Notes: generated by a model from the letters alone, not told the origin. Counted from the first letter of the stretch, positions 17,025 to 26,278 are shown. The stretch is 64,000 nucleotides of DNA from Lachnospiraceae bacterium UBA7199 (GCA_002490775.1 DKUR01000011.1:28961-92960); one strand, 5' to 3'. Program-made: numbers and translations.

Positions 17025-17465
17025 ATGGCAAAGTTTATATATCGTATGCAGAGCATACTTGATATTAAAGAAAAAATGGTGGATCAGGCAAAGATGGAGT
17101 TTGCGGCTGCCAGAATGCGTCTTAACGAAGAAGAGGAAAAACTGCAGAATCTTATTTTGCGGAAAACAGCTTATGAGGAGCAGGGAAGAAAACTTAGGCG
17201 TGACAGTCTAAAGGTGATGGAGATCATGGAAAATAAGGAAGCCATTACCAGAATGGAAGAGTTTATTATCCTGCAAAGAAGGCAGGTAAAGAAGGCAAGT
17301 GATCAGTTTGAAGCAGCGCGGATAAAGCTTCAGACTGCCATGCAGGAGAGTAAGACGCAGGAAAAACTTAGAGAGAAGGCTTTTGATGAGTTTATGCGGG
17401 AAGAAAATGCCAGAGAAGCTAAGGAAATAGATGAGCTTGTCAGTTATACTCATGGACGCAGATAG
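17025..17465 (+). CDS. fliJ: Flagellar export protein FliJ
   Basis: FliJ is the coiled-coil stalk that inserts in the FliI ring and escorts chaperone-substrate complexes. The 146-residue protein is almost entirely helical and charged and begins MAKFIYRMQSILDIKE, the typical FliJ start. The ATG at 17025 follows GGAGG (17016-17020). An upstream ATG at 16953 would add 24 residues without family support. It is recognised by position after fliI, length and coiled-coil character. Confidence 0.9.
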   Translation: MAKFIYRMQSILDIKEKMVDQAKMEFAAARMRLNEEEEKLQNLILRKTAYEEQGRKLRRDSLKVMEIMENKEAITRMEEFIILQRRQVKKASDQFEAARIKLQTAMQESKTQEKLREKAFDEFMREENAREAKEIDELVSYTHGRR

Positions 17466-17484
17466 GAAGGTGTGGATTTAAAAT

Positions 17485-18372
17485 ATGCCGATGGATGATA
17501 CATTAGAATTAAGCCCCGATGAAGCAAAACAGGCAAAGCAGCGGCTTAAGGAAGAAAAGAAAAAAATAAAAAAAGAACAAAAGGAACAGCGCAAGGCGGC
17601 TAAAGCCAGGGCAAAGGAGATTGCAAGTGAGGAGGCCAGTCTTTCGGAGGAAGATGAAGGCGGAAGCGGCTCTGTTTTTGCGGTCACATTTGTAATCGTT
17701 TTGGTGTGGATTGGTATTTTATGTCTGGTGGTAAAACTGGACTTTGGAGGATTTGGAAGCAATGTATTAACGCCGGTTCTTAAGAATGTGCCGGTACTTA
17801 ATTTGATTCTTCCTAAAAATACTGAGGTTGTAGTGGAGAATAGCGAAAGCGAAGAATATGGAGGGTACACCAATCTGCGCGAGGCCGTGGATTATATTAA
17901 AGAGCTTGAGCTTGAACTGGAACGTGCACAGTCTGCCGAGACAGACAGTTCCGGTGAAGTGGATCAACTGAAAGCTGAAGTGGAAAGGCTTAAGACGTTT
18001 GAAGACAGTCAGGTAGAATTTCAAAGAATTAAGACTGAGTTTTATGAAGAAGTGGTATATGCAGAAAATGGACCTGGCATAGAAGAATATAGAAAGTATT
18101 ATGAACAGATGGATCCTGCCACAGCAGAATATTTGTATAAACAGGTGGTGGTTCAGTTAGAGGAAAGCAATGAAATCAAGGAATATGCACAGGCATATTC
18201 TTCCATGAAAGCCAAGGAAGCTGCCGGTATTTTTGAAGCAATGACAGATAATCTCGAACTGGTGGCACGGATACTGGGTGCAATGGATGCGGATAGCAGA
18301 GGGAAAATTTTGGGTGTAATGGATGCCGAAATAGCGGCGAGAGTGACCAAATTGATGGATCCCGAATCTTAA
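17485..18372 (+). CDS. ylxF: MotE/YlxF-like flagellar membrane protein with MgtE-N-like C-terminus
   Basis: The 295-residue protein has a strongly basic, Lys-rich N-terminus, one membrane helix (about residues 64-84) and a coiled coil (about 135-175). Its C-terminal helical repeat (MKAKEAAGIFEAM, ARILGAMDADSRGKILGVMD, AARVTKLM) is like the MgtE intracellular N domain. The same architecture and the same place between fliJ and fliK are found in B. subtilis YlxF; related MotE proteins act as FliF or stator chaperones. Role here is inferred from this. The SD sequence (AGGAAGG) is about 14 bases from the ATG, rather far. Confidence 0.8.
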   Translation: MPMDDTLELSPDEAKQAKQRLKEEKKKIKKEQKEQRKAAKARAKEIASEEASLSEEDEGGSGSVFAVTFVIVLVWIGILCLVVKLDFGGFGSNVLTPVLKNVPVLNLILPKNTEVVVENSESEEYGGYTNLREAVDYIKELELELERAQSAETDSSGEVDQLKAEVERLKTFEDSQVEFQRIKTEFYEEVVYAENGPGIEEYRKYYEQMDPATAEYLYKQVVVQLEESNEIKEYAQAYSSMKAKEAAGIFEAMTDNLELVARILGAMDADSRGKILGVMDAEIAARVTKLMDPES

Positions 18373-18469
18373 GAAATCCGCTCCTTAAACCGATATATTC
18401 TATGTACCTTGAAAAAAAGTCCTTATGGACAAAAGTTCCTATGGGCTTATAAAGAAAGGAGGAGAGTAA

Positions 18470-19870
18470 ATGACGAGTACACCTGTAAAAAGCGTGGGGC
18501 AGCTTCTGAACTTTACAGAAAGTAAAAATCCCCCCAAAATGACAGGCGGTATGAACCAGATGGGCAGCTTTGGAGATGTGATGAGCAGAACGCAAAGCGG
18601 CGGCTTGGGCAGTCAAAGCCAGAATGCAGCTACAAGAAAAACCGGTAAAACACCGGCTGCAGCGCAGACTAGCCGCAAGGAGATTGCAAAGTCCGAAAAA
18701 ACTGCCAAAGAATCTTTTAAGACAGAAGATGTGACAACGAAACAGAGTCAGGCAGCAGAAGAAGCAGGCAGAGAAATGACGGAGGATGTGGCAAAAGAAC
18801 TGGGAGTTACAGTAGAAGAAGTGGAAAAGGCGATGGAAGAGCTTGGAATTTCTGCGGTTTCACTTTTGGATCCTTCCAACTTAAGACAGCTTATTTTGCA
18901 GATAAGCGGTGAGCAGGATGCCACAGCACTCTTAACAGATGAAGGCCTTTTTGCAAAGCTTCAGGCATTGCTGGATGCGGCGGCGCAGATCAAGGCAGGG
19001 CTTGCCGAAGAACTTAACATTTCCCCGGAGGATATGCAGTCTTTGCTTAAAGCAATGGAAGATGGCAAAAATCTGCCGGCAGGAGAAGGTTTGGGGCAGG
19101 AAGCTTTAAATGCAGCAGAAGAAAACACACCCCAGATTACAGTGGAAGTAAAAGCCGGAGGCGATGAGATCAAGCTTAGCACTGATGAGAAAGGCAACGT
19201 TACAGGAACTGTAGAGGTTATACCGTCAGATGCAGAAGAAACTACTACGGGACAATCCGCTGATGCCCAGGAAAAAAACAGTGGACACGGAAAAGAACAG
19301 TCTGAAAATATGATGCATGCAGGAAATCAGTTACTTGAGGGCTTGCAGCAGGATAAGATTCAGACTGCGGAAGTATCTTTTGAACAGACCACAGCATATT
19401 TCGGTGAGCAGACACAGGATATTATGAATCAGATTATGGACTATATGAAGATTCAGTTAAAGCCTGGCATGGAACAGTTGGAAATGCAGCTGCATCCGGC
19501 AAGTCTTGGCACAGTGCAGGTACAGTTAGCTGCAAGAGGTGGTGAGATTACAGCCCAGTTCCACGTGCAGAATGAAACAGTGAGGGCAGCAATAGAAAGC
19601 CAGATTTCCACTTTACAGGAAAGCTTTAAGGAACAAGGCGTTAAAGTACAGGAAATTCAAGTAACTGTAGAGAGCCACGGATTTGAAAGCAATCTTTGGC
19701 AGGGGCAGTCAAGAGAAGAAAATGCTTCCTCACAAAACAGCAGAAAGTCACCCAGAAGAATTAATTTAAATGAGTTGGACGGTGTGTTTGAAGAGAGTGC
19801 AAGTGAAGAAGAAGTACTTGCCGCCAAAATGATGGAAGCAAATGGAAACACAGTAGATTATACTGCATAA
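18470..19870 (+). CDS. fliK: Flagellar hook-length control protein FliK
   Basis: FliK measures hook length and switches export specificity through FlhB. The 466-residue protein has a long, low-complexity N-terminal ruler rich in Ala, Glu, Gln, Lys and Thr. A conserved C-terminal domain (about 320-410) contains LEMQLHPASLGTVQV, QFHVQNETVRAAIESQ and VKVQEIQVTVE. The RBS AAAGGAGGAG lies just upstream. It is followed by flgD, the hook cap gene, as in Bacillus. Confidence 0.93.
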   Translation: MTSTPVKSVGQLLNFTESKNPPKMTGGMNQMGSFGDVMSRTQSGGLGSQSQNAATRKTGKTPAAAQTSRKEIAKSEKTAKESFKTEDVTTKQSQAAEEAGREMTEDVAKELGVTVEEVEKAMEELGISAVSLLDPSNLRQLILQISGEQDATALLTDEGLFAKLQALLDAAAQIKAGLAEELNISPEDMQSLLKAMEDGKNLPAGEGLGQEALNAAEENTPQITVEVKAGGDEIKLSTDEKGNVTGTVEVIPSDAEETTTGQSADAQEKNSGHGKEQSENMMHAGNQLLEGLQQDKIQTAEVSFEQTTAYFGEQTQDIMNQIMDYMKIQLKPGMEQLEMQLHPASLGTVQVQLAARGGEITAQFHVQNETVRAAIESQISTLQESFKEQGVKVQEIQVTVESHGFESNLWQGQSREENASSQNSRKSPRRINLNELDGVFEESASEEEVLAAKMMEANGNTVDYTA

Positions 19871-19900
19871 CAAACACGATAAATGTAGAAAGGAGTAAAA

Positions 19901-20647
19901 ATGTCATTAACAGCAGTAATAGAAAATGGAAAAGTTGTAGAAACGACTTCCCAGACTTCAACCAAAAAAGCAGCCAGCAGCAGCGGCATGGATAAGGATG
20001 CTTTCTTACAGCTATTGGTAGCCCAGATGAAATATCAGGATCCGTTAGAGCCTACTTCGAATACAGAGTACATATCACAGTACGCAACCTTTTCGCAGGT
20101 AGAGCAGATTCAGAACATGGCAGCGACTATGGAATTATCCAGAGCATCTTCAATGGTTGGAAAGCTTGTGGAAATCAGGACAATGACTAATACGGGAGAT
20201 TACAAGAGCGTTCAGGGTTCCGTAGAGTATGTCACTTATGAGAATGGGAAAGCATATGTTTCTGTTGACGGTGCTTTATATTCAGCAGATGATGTGGTAG
20301 CAATCATAGATGAGACCTATCAGACAGCATTTGATCTTGCAGTAGCGTTTGTGACTGCATTGGGAAAACTGCCTAAGGTAGAAAATCTTACAATTGCTGA
20401 CAGAGAAAGTGTAGAGACGCTTCAAAAGGGCTTTAACAGCATGACTGCATATCAACAGTCATTTATTCCAGAGGAATATATAAAAACACTCCAGAAATAT
20501 GTTGAGAGAATGGCAGAGCTGGTAAAGGCAGAAGAAGATAGCAAAGGTGATGGAGAAGGCGAAGGTGAAGGAAGCGGCGACGACACAGGAACAGAAGGTG
20601 AAGGCGGCGGAGAAAGCACCGAAGCAGCCGGAGGCGTAGAGGCATAA
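19901..20647 (+). CDS. flgD: Flagellar hook cap protein FlgD with additional helical repeat and acidic tail
   Basis: FlgD caps the growing hook and is needed for FlgE assembly. The N-terminal hallmark is present (DKDAFLQLLVAQMKYQDPLE at residues 31-50, QYATFSQVEQI at 60-70), followed by a small beta domain (about 85-135). The rest is unusual. Residues 139-212 form a helical segment (LPKVENLTIADRESV, then FNSMTAYQQSFIPEE) like the FIVAR-type three-helix repeats of Firmicutes surface proteins. Residues 211-248 are a Gly/Glu/Asp tail. The common hook cap protein of Bacillus is only about 140 residues long. The function of the extension is unknown. Confidence 0.93.
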   Translation: MSLTAVIENGKVVETTSQTSTKKAASSSGMDKDAFLQLLVAQMKYQDPLEPTSNTEYISQYATFSQVEQIQNMAATMELSRASSMVGKLVEIRTMTNTGDYKSVQGSVEYVTYENGKAYVSVDGALYSADDVVAIIDETYQTAFDLAVAFVTALGKLPKVENLTIADRESVETLQKGFNSMTAYQQSFIPEEYIKTLQKYVERMAELVKAEEDSKGDGEGEGEGSGDDTGTEGEGGGESTEAAGGVEA

Positions 20648-20690
20648 TTTTTAGCAGGATGCGGAGCAGCTACTCAAGGAGGAGGGAAAT

Positions 20691-21089
20691 ATGAAAATTC
20701 AAAATAATGGATTCCTTTCAATTGAACAGCTCAAGGATCAGTACTTAAACCAGAACAAAGCAGTTATGCCGGTTAAGAGCACAGATGGAAGATCATTCCA
20801 GGAAATTCTGGAAAGCAGCCAGAGCAGAAGTGGCGGAGAAGTAAAATTTTCCAAGCATGCAGCAGGAAGACTGGCAGATCGGAATATCGAGCTTACGTCG
20901 GGACAGATGGAACGTTTGCAGGAGGGTACCCAGAGAGCACAACAGAAAGGGATTAAAGAATCACTGGTGATCGTGGATCAACTGGCATTTATCGTAAATA
21001 TTCCAAATAGTACGGTAGTGACGGCAATGAGCCAAAATGATGCAGTGGAAAATGTATTTACAAATATTGACGGAGCCGTAATTATTTAG
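20691..21089 (+). CDS. Flagellar operon protein of the TIGR02530 type
   Basis: The 132-residue soluble protein has no membrane segment. Its C-terminal two thirds match the family found between flgD and flgE in many Firmicutes: FSKHAAGRLADRNIELT, then KGIKESLVIVDQLAFIVNIPN and NVFTNIDGAVII. A role in hook assembly is implied by constant position but has not been firmly assigned. The RBS GGAGGAGGG precedes the ATG. Confidence 0.85.
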   Translation: MKIQNNGFLSIEQLKDQYLNQNKAVMPVKSTDGRSFQEILESSQSRSGGEVKFSKHAAGRLADRNIELTSGQMERLQEGTQRAQQKGIKESLVIVDQLAFIVNIPNSTVVTAMSQNDAVENVFTNIDGAVII

Positions 21090-21166
21090 CCGGACCTTAT
21101 GGAGGCTTTAAGCTTTCGACTGACAGAGAAAGCGTGCGGCAATAAGTTTAAGGAGGTCATTTCGTT

Positions 21167-22621
21167 ATGATGAGAGCATTGTTTGCTGGTGTGGCAGGTC
21201 TTAGAACACACCAGACAAGAATGGACGTTATTGGTAATAATATTGCCAATGTTAACACAACAGCCTACAAATCACAGTCTATGACATTCAGCGACCTGAT
21301 GTATCAGACCACACAGGCAGCATCCGGCGCTAATGCAACTACAGGTGTGGGTGGTGTGAATGCAAGACAGATTGGTCTTGGTTCAAAGACAAGTGCAATT
21401 AAAACAGCAATTTCTACCCAGGGAGCCAGCCAGACTACCAACGATCCCTTTGATGTTATGATTTCAGGGGATGCATTTTTTGTAGTCAGCAACGGTTCTA
21501 CCAACTTTTTCACAAGAGATGGTTCCTTTTATATTGATGGAAAAGGTAATCTGGCAATGACCAGCAATGGTTATAATGTTATGGGATGGCAGCTTGATAC
21601 CGATCCTAATAATGCAGGAAATATCAAAAAGGATACGGTAAGCGCACTGCGTATTATGACACCGGAAAATATGACTTACCCGCCGGAAGCAACTTCCAAG
21701 GCAACCATCAGCGGCCAGGTGGATAAATTTGATCCGGATATTAATGCTTCTTCCGGAAGAATTATGAATCTGGACTTTTTTGACAATCAAGGATATAAAT
21801 ACACAGCAAAGCTGAGCGTCCATGCAGTTGATGGAGACAAAGGACAGTTTGCAGTAAGGTTCGATGATATCTTAAATGCAAATGGAAAGAGCATTTTTGC
21901 TGCTGTTGCTGATGGTGGCAATGGTATTACGCCGGGAGACGTAGTGTTATCTACAGGCGTCGGCAATGCAACAGCCACAACACCGGTTACCCTTCCTAAT
22001 GGAAAAGCAGCAGGGAGAGGGACTGCCAGTCTGAATTATGTAAATGGCCAGGGGACTTTTGAAAACGTAAATGGGACTGCCGGAACTGCAGGCGGTTCCA
22101 CTATTGCCCTTCATTTTAACAATGCGGCAGGAGCCAGTACCCTTAACTTTTCAGACATTGAAATTGATTTTTCAAATACTCAAAATTACAATGTTAATGC
22201 AACCTCTACCATTGGCGCTGTAGCCGGTGAGCCTAATGGAAATGGTTCTGGACGTAAGATTGGTGAGATGAGCGGTATTACCATTCAGAAGGATGGAATG
22301 ATTTATGCGTCCTATGACAATGGATGTACTAAGCTCCTTGGACAGATTGCAGTGGCAACCTTTGCCAATCCTTCCGGTCTTGCAAAAGAAGGGGATAACC
22401 TTTACTCGGCAACCATGAACTCCGGTGAATTTGATGGTATTGGAGAGGATATTACAGAAGGCGGCGGGTACATGAATTCCGGTATATTGGAAATGAGTAA
22501 TGTGGATCTTGCTGCTGAATTTACAGAAATGATCACTACCCAGAGAGGTTTCCAGGCAAACAGCCGTATCATTACGGTTTCGGATACGCTTTTAGAGGAA
22601 CTTACGAATCTGAAGAGATAA
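21167..22621 (+). CDS. flgE: Flagellar hook protein FlgE
   Basis: FlgE polymerises into the hook. The 484-residue protein has the axial N-terminal signature (MRALFAGVAGLRTHQTRMD, then GNNIANVNTTAYKS) and the matching C-terminal helix (MSNVDLAAEFTEMITTQRGFQANSRI). The FFTRDGSF segment begins the outer domains, and the middle (about 190-370) is a variable, Gly/Asn-rich surface domain. The start is ATG at 21167 after AAGGAGGTC; a second ATG follows at 21170. It is the last gene before a 246-bp gap with a hairpin and palindromic repeats. Confidence 0.96.
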   Translation: MMRALFAGVAGLRTHQTRMDVIGNNIANVNTTAYKSQSMTFSDLMYQTTQAASGANATTGVGGVNARQIGLGSKTSAIKTAISTQGASQTTNDPFDVMISGDAFFVVSNGSTNFFTRDGSFYIDGKGNLAMTSNGYNVMGWQLDTDPNNAGNIKKDTVSALRIMTPENMTYPPEATSKATISGQVDKFDPDINASSGRIMNLDFFDNQGYKYTAKLSVHAVDGDKGQFAVRFDDILNANGKSIFAAVADGGNGITPGDVVLSTGVGNATATTPVTLPNGKAAGRGTASLNYVNGQGTFENVNGTAGTAGGSTIALHFNNAAGASTLNFSDIEIDFSNTQNYNVNATSTIGAVAGEPNGNGSGRKIGEMSGITIQKDGMIYASYDNGCTKLLGQIAVATFANPSGLAKEGDNLYSATMNSGEFDGIGEDITEGGGYMNSGILEMSNVDLAAEFTEMITTQRGFQANSRIITVSDTLLEELTNLKR

Positions 22622-22676
22622 TTTTATATTGAGATGACATGAGTTTATAAATGTGGTAATATAAATTATATAGCGG

Positions 22677-22705
22677 AGAGGGAACCAAAAAAGCTGGTTC
22701 CCTCT
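22677..22705 (+). terminator. Perfect 11-bp hairpin after flgE, possible partial terminator
   Basis: AGAGGGAACCA (22677-22687) pairs perfectly with TGGTTCCCTCT (22695-22705) around a 7-nt loop. No T tract follows, so it may be a weak terminator, an RNA-stabilising end or a processing site dividing the fla operon. The gap to flbD (22622-22867) otherwise holds only the palindromic repeats and an AT-rich run. Confidence 0.5.
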
Positions 22706-22712
22706 AATCATT

Positions 22713-22790
22713 AACATAAGGACGGCTGGCAGAGCTTGGCATCCGCTGTTTAACATAAGGATGGCTGGCAAAGCTTGGCATCCGTAGTTT
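22713..22790 (+). repeat. Two tandem copies of the 39-bp palindromic repeat (locus B)
   Basis: Copies B1 (22713-22751) and B2 (22752-22790) abut with an exact 39-bp period and differ from copy A2 at only a few positions. The hairpin arms GGATGGCTGGC and GCTTGGCATCC surround a 3-base loop. The pair lies inside the fla/che cluster between flgE and flbD, 8 bases after the flgE hairpin. Confidence 0.9.
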
Positions 22791-22867
22791 GGTATTAATA
22801 TAGTCCTTTTTTACTATTAAAGAATTTTATGATGATTTCTCAAAAATAGCATGGAGGAATACGTAAT

Positions 22868-23053
22868 ATGATTGAAGTAACAAAGATAAATGGGACAAAA
22901 GTGCTGATAAACCCCGATTTAATGGAACTTGTGGAGGAAACGCCGGATACAGTTATTTCATTTACCACAGGCAGAAAAATAATTGTAAAAGAAAGTAGAC
23001 AAGAAGTAAAAAATCTTGTAAAATTGTATCGAAAGGAAATTTTTGCGGATTAA
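22868..23053 (+). CDS. flbD: FlbD/SwrD family flagellar protein
   Basis: This 61-residue protein starts MIEVTKINGTKVLINPDLMELVEETPDT and continues with FTTGRKIIVKES, matching the FlbD family. In B. subtilis the homologue SwrD raises motor power and is needed for swarming. It directly precedes motA, 21 bases downstream, in agreement with a stator-related role. The RBS GGAGG lies before the ATG. Confidence 0.92.
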   Translation: MIEVTKINGTKVLINPDLMELVEETPDTVISFTTGRKIIVKESRQEVKNLVKLYRKEIFAD

Positions 23054-23074
23054 CGTAAAAAAAGGTGTAAAACA

Positions 23075-23866
23075 GTGGATTTAGCGTCAATTTTAGGCCT
23101 GCTGCTTTGCTTGGTCATGTTCATATATGGCATTATAGATAATGCAGGTGCGTCAAATTTTGGAAGATATCTGGATTTTCCATCAGCGGTTATTACTTTT
23201 GGAGGTTCTTTCTTTGCGGTTTTGGCATCCTTTTCCCTTTCCGATTTTACAGGAGGCCTGAAAAGCTTCATGCTGGTGTTTAAAGCACCCAGCACAGATG
23301 TCAGGGGTATGATACAAAAGATCATTGACCTGTCAAACGTAGCCAGAAAGGAAGGTCTGCTTTCTTTGGAAGAGGCCGCCGGTGATCTGGAAGATGAGTT
23401 CATGAAGAAAGGAATTCTTCTGATCGTGGATGGTACAGATCCCGAACTGGTGCGGGGCATTATGGAGACAGAGCTGATCAGTACAGAAGACAGACATAAG
23501 TCAAAAATTAATTTTTGGGAAACGCTAGGAGCTATGGGACCTGCTTGGGGTATGATTGGTACCCTGATAGGTCTTGTTAACATGCTTTATGAAATGGATG
23601 ATCCTTCCAGTATTGGACCTTCTATGGCGGTTGCACTTATTACTACTTTGTATGGTTCTATTTTGGCCAACTGGATATGTGCACCAGTAGCATCCAAATT
23701 AAAGACAAATAATTCTAATGAAATTATGGTAAAAGAAATTATGATAGAGGGACTTCTCTCCATACAGGCAGGAGAAAATCCCAGAGTTATTGAAGAAAAG
23801 CTGAAATCTTTCCTTTCACCCGGTGAACGGGCTACACAAGAAGACGGAGGTGAAGAAGATGGCTAA
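23075..23866 (+). CDS. motA: Flagellar motor stator protein MotA
   Basis: MotA forms the ion channel and torque-generating ring with MotB. The 263-residue protein has four predicted membrane helices (near the N-terminus, about 35-50, 150-175 and 180-205). It has the conserved cytoplasmic loop and the segment GPAWGMIGTLIGLVNML that lines the channel. The start is GTG at 23075 after AAAAGGTG. The gene ends 8 bases inside the motB reading frame, so the two are translationally coupled. Confidence 0.96.
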   Translation: MDLASILGLLLCLVMFIYGIIDNAGASNFGRYLDFPSAVITFGGSFFAVLASFSLSDFTGGLKSFMLVFKAPSTDVRGMIQKIIDLSNVARKEGLLSLEEAAGDLEDEFMKKGILLIVDGTDPELVRGIMETELISTEDRHKSKINFWETLGAMGPAWGMIGTLIGLVNMLYEMDDPSSIGPSMAVALITTLYGSILANWICAPVASKLKTNNSNEIMVKEIMIEGLLSIQAGENPRVIEEKLKSFLSPGERATQEDGGEEDG

Positions 23867-24665
23867 AAGAAAACCGGATGAACCGCCCAAAGGCGCTCCG
23901 GCGTGGCAGTCCACGTTTGCCGATCTTATGAATCTTCTTCTTTGCTTCTTTGTTATGCTGTTTTCCATGTCTACAATGGATGCACAGAAATTTGAATTAT
24001 TAGCGGCGTCTTTTAACCAGACCTTCAGCATTTTTTCGGCTGGGGCTTCTACAATTGGAGAGGGAGTTATGGTCGGCATGGGAGTCAGTCAGTTAAATGA
24101 ACTGGCTGAGTATATCAACAGCACCGGGAGGGATGATGAAGGAGAAACAATTCCGGAGGATCTGGAATCTGCTGCGGACATGATGGAAGAAGCTAAAATA
24201 AAAGAATCCGAACAGTTAGCAGGTAAAATAGAAGAAGCATTGGATGAAAAGAATTTGGGAAAAGAAGTTGATATTGAGTTTACTTCCCAATATGTTCAGC
24301 TTACATTAAATGGTGCACTTTTGTTCGACTCTGGAAGTGTGGAAATTAAAGAGGAAGCACTGCCCTTGATGAATCAGCTTGGAATTATCCTGCAGAGATT
24401 CAGTGAAGGAGTAATTGAAATTGAGGGGCATACAGATAATGTTCCCATGTCAGGAGCCAAGTATTCCAATAATGATGAGCTAAGCAGTGGGCGTGCACTT
24501 TCTGTTTTTTATTATTTGAAAGAAAATACTATGCTTGATATAACCAAAATCAAACATTCTGGAAGAGGCGAATATGATCCTGTTGCGGATAATTCCACAG
24601 AGGAGGGAAGAGCCAAAAACAGAAGAGTAGTAATTAAAATATATAATTCATTGAGTTCCTATTAA
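23859..24665 (+). CDS. motB: Flagellar motor stator protein MotB
   Basis: MotB anchors the stator to peptidoglycan and carries the ion-binding Asp (Asp22 in TFADLMNLLLCFF). After the single membrane helix comes a plug and linker, then the OmpA-like peptidoglycan-binding domain (EIEGHTDNVPMSG, LSSGRALSVFYYL, KNRRVVI). The ATG at 23859 follows GGAGG (23846-23850) by 8 bases and gives the normal N-terminus MAKRKPDEPPKGAPAW. A GTG at 23823 would extend it 12 residues into motA without support. Confidence 0.96.
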   Translation: MAKRKPDEPPKGAPAWQSTFADLMNLLLCFFVMLFSMSTMDAQKFELLAASFNQTFSIFSAGASTIGEGVMVGMGVSQLNELAEYINSTGRDDEGETIPEDLESAADMMEEAKIKESEQLAGKIEEALDEKNLGKEVDIEFTSQYVQLTLNGALLFDSGSVEIKEEALPLMNQLGIILQRFSEGVIEIEGHTDNVPMSGAKYSNNDELSSGRALSVFYYLKENTMLDITKIKHSGRGEYDPVADNSTEEGRAKNRRVVIKIYNSLSSY

Positions 24666-24697
24666 TTTTGGAATAATGAAGAAAGGTTGTAGTAGAT

Positions 24698-25234
24698 ATG
24701 AAAAAGAATCTGATTTCCATAGTGATATTGGCATTGCTGGTGGTGAATCTTGTTTTGACAGCTATTATGATGTTTGGGGTTATGAGTACCAATAAAAAAA
24801 CAGCGGCGCTGGTAGGTAAGATTGCTTCAGCAATCAGTCTTGATTTAGGAGAAAGTGCAGAGGGAGGAGAAACGGTAAAAGAAGTTTCGATAGCGGATAC
24901 GGCTACCTATACGATTGCAGATATGACGATTCCTCTTAAGAAAAGCGAGCCTACAGAAGATGGCGAGGTAGATGATAAAGATCATTACGCACTGATTTCT
25001 GTTACCATATGTATGGATAGTACAAGTAAAGATTATAAAACTTATGGTGAGGAAATTGCTGCCAGAGAGGATTTGATTAAAGGACAAATCAATGATGTAG
25101 TCAGTCAGTTTACCATAGAGGATATTAAAGCAGATTCTCGACTTGTAAAGGATGAGATATTAAAGAAGATTCAGGAACTCTTTAATTCAGATTTTATTTT
25201 TGATGTAACGCTGCCTAAAGAAAATTACCAATAA
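24698..25234 (+). CDS. fliL: Flagellar basal-body-associated protein FliL
   Basis: FliL sits around the stator and supports torque. The 178-residue protein has one N-terminal membrane helix (about residues 5-26) and an extracytoplasmic domain with the FliL pattern (YALISVTICMDSTSKDYKTYGEEIAAREDLIKGQIN is the core; the helix DEILKKIQELFNS follows). It lies between motB and fliM as expected. Confidence 0.9.
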   Translation: MKKNLISIVILALLVVNLVLTAIMMFGVMSTNKKTAALVGKIASAISLDLGESAEGGETVKEVSIADTATYTIADMTIPLKKSEPTEDGEVDDKDHYALISVTICMDSTSKDYKTYGEEIAAREDLIKGQINDVVSQFTIEDIKADSRLVKDEILKKIQELFNSDFIFDVTLPKENYQ

Positions 25235-25297
25235 ATAGCGGGTTTCACGAATGTGTTTACTTAGAAAGAACGACATAAATAAAGGAGGTGAAAACTC

Positions 25298-26278
25298 GTG
25301 GGCGAGGTATTATCTCAAAGCGAAATAGATAATTTACTTGCAGCGTTAAGCAACGGTGAGTTAGACGTTGATCAAATGCAGGAATCGGGAGACCGGCAGG
25401 TTAAAGATTATGATTTTAAACGGCCTACGAAGTTTTCCAAAGAGCATTTAAGAACTCTTGAGATTATATATGAACATTATGGGAGGCTGCTTTCCACAAA
25501 TCTCCCGGTTTATTTAAGGAAAAACATACAGGTATCGGTAGCAAGTTCCGAGACGGTTATCTTTTCTGAATTTACCAATGCGCTTTCCAATCCTGTTATT
25601 TTAGGAATTGTGGATTTTAATCCATTGCCTGGAAATATTATTATAGAGTTATCTCCCAATCTTGGATTTGCCATGATCGACCGTATGCTGGGCGGGCAGG
25701 GAGTGCCTCTTGAGAAAAGCAGAGACTTTTCAGAAATTGAGATGACAATTCTACAGAAATTGATCGTTGTCTGTATGCAGCTTATGCGCGAACCGTGGAA
25801 AAATGTAATTGATGTTAATCCTATGATGGAGAGAATTGAAACCAATGCACAGTTTGCACAGGTGATTGCACCCAGCGACATGATTGCAATTGTTTCGCTG
25901 AACGTTAAGATTGGCGATGTAGAAGGATTTATGAATATATGTCTTCCCTTTTTTACGCTAGAAGATGTGATGGATAAGTTGAATACCAAGTATTGGTTCT
26001 CAACAATGCAAAAAGATGATAAAGTAGATTATGAGGAGCATATTGAATCGCTCATAAAGAGAATAGATGTACCGGTAAAAGCAGTCCTGGGAAAAAGTTT
26101 GGTATCAGTCAATGATTTCTTAAACCTTCAGGTAGGAGATATCATACGATTAGATGCAAGAGTAGATTCAGAGATGGAAGTATTTGTTGGTAATATTAAG
26201 AAATTTACTGCACTTCCGGGATCTAATAGGGATCAATACGCGGTCCGAGTGGCATCAGTGATAAGGGAGGAGGAATAA
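25298..26278 (+). CDS. fliM: Flagellar motor switch protein FliM
   Basis: FliM binds phosphorylated CheY and forms the C-ring wall. The 326-residue protein begins with the CheY-binding peptide motif (LSQSEIDNLLAALS). The middle CheC-like domain follows (ERIETNAQFAQVI region), then the C-terminal SpoA domain (LNLQVGDIIRLD). The start is GTG at 25298 with a strong AAAGGAGGTG. The SD sequence of fliY lies within its last codons. Confidence 0.97.
   Translation: MGEVLSQSEIDNLLAALSNGELDVDQMQESGDRQVKDYDFKRPTKFSKEHLRTLEIIYEHYGRLLSTNLPVYLRKNIQVSVASSETVIFSEFTNALSNPVILGIVDFNPLPGNIIIELSPNLGFAMIDRMLGGQGVPLEKSRDFSEIEMTILQKLIVVCMQLMREPWKNVIDVNPMMERIETNAQFAQVIAPSDMIAIVSLNVKIGDVEGFMNICLPFFTLEDVMDKLNTKYWFSTMQKDDKVDYEEHIESLIKRIDVPVKAVLGKSLVSVNDFLNLQVGDIIRLDARVDSEMEVFVGNIKKFTALPGSNRDQYAVRVASVIREEE

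Noticed and set aside
22791..22867. Promoter directly before flbD
   Set aside because: AT-rich, but no convincing -35/-10 pair at proper spacing and no SigD-type consensus.
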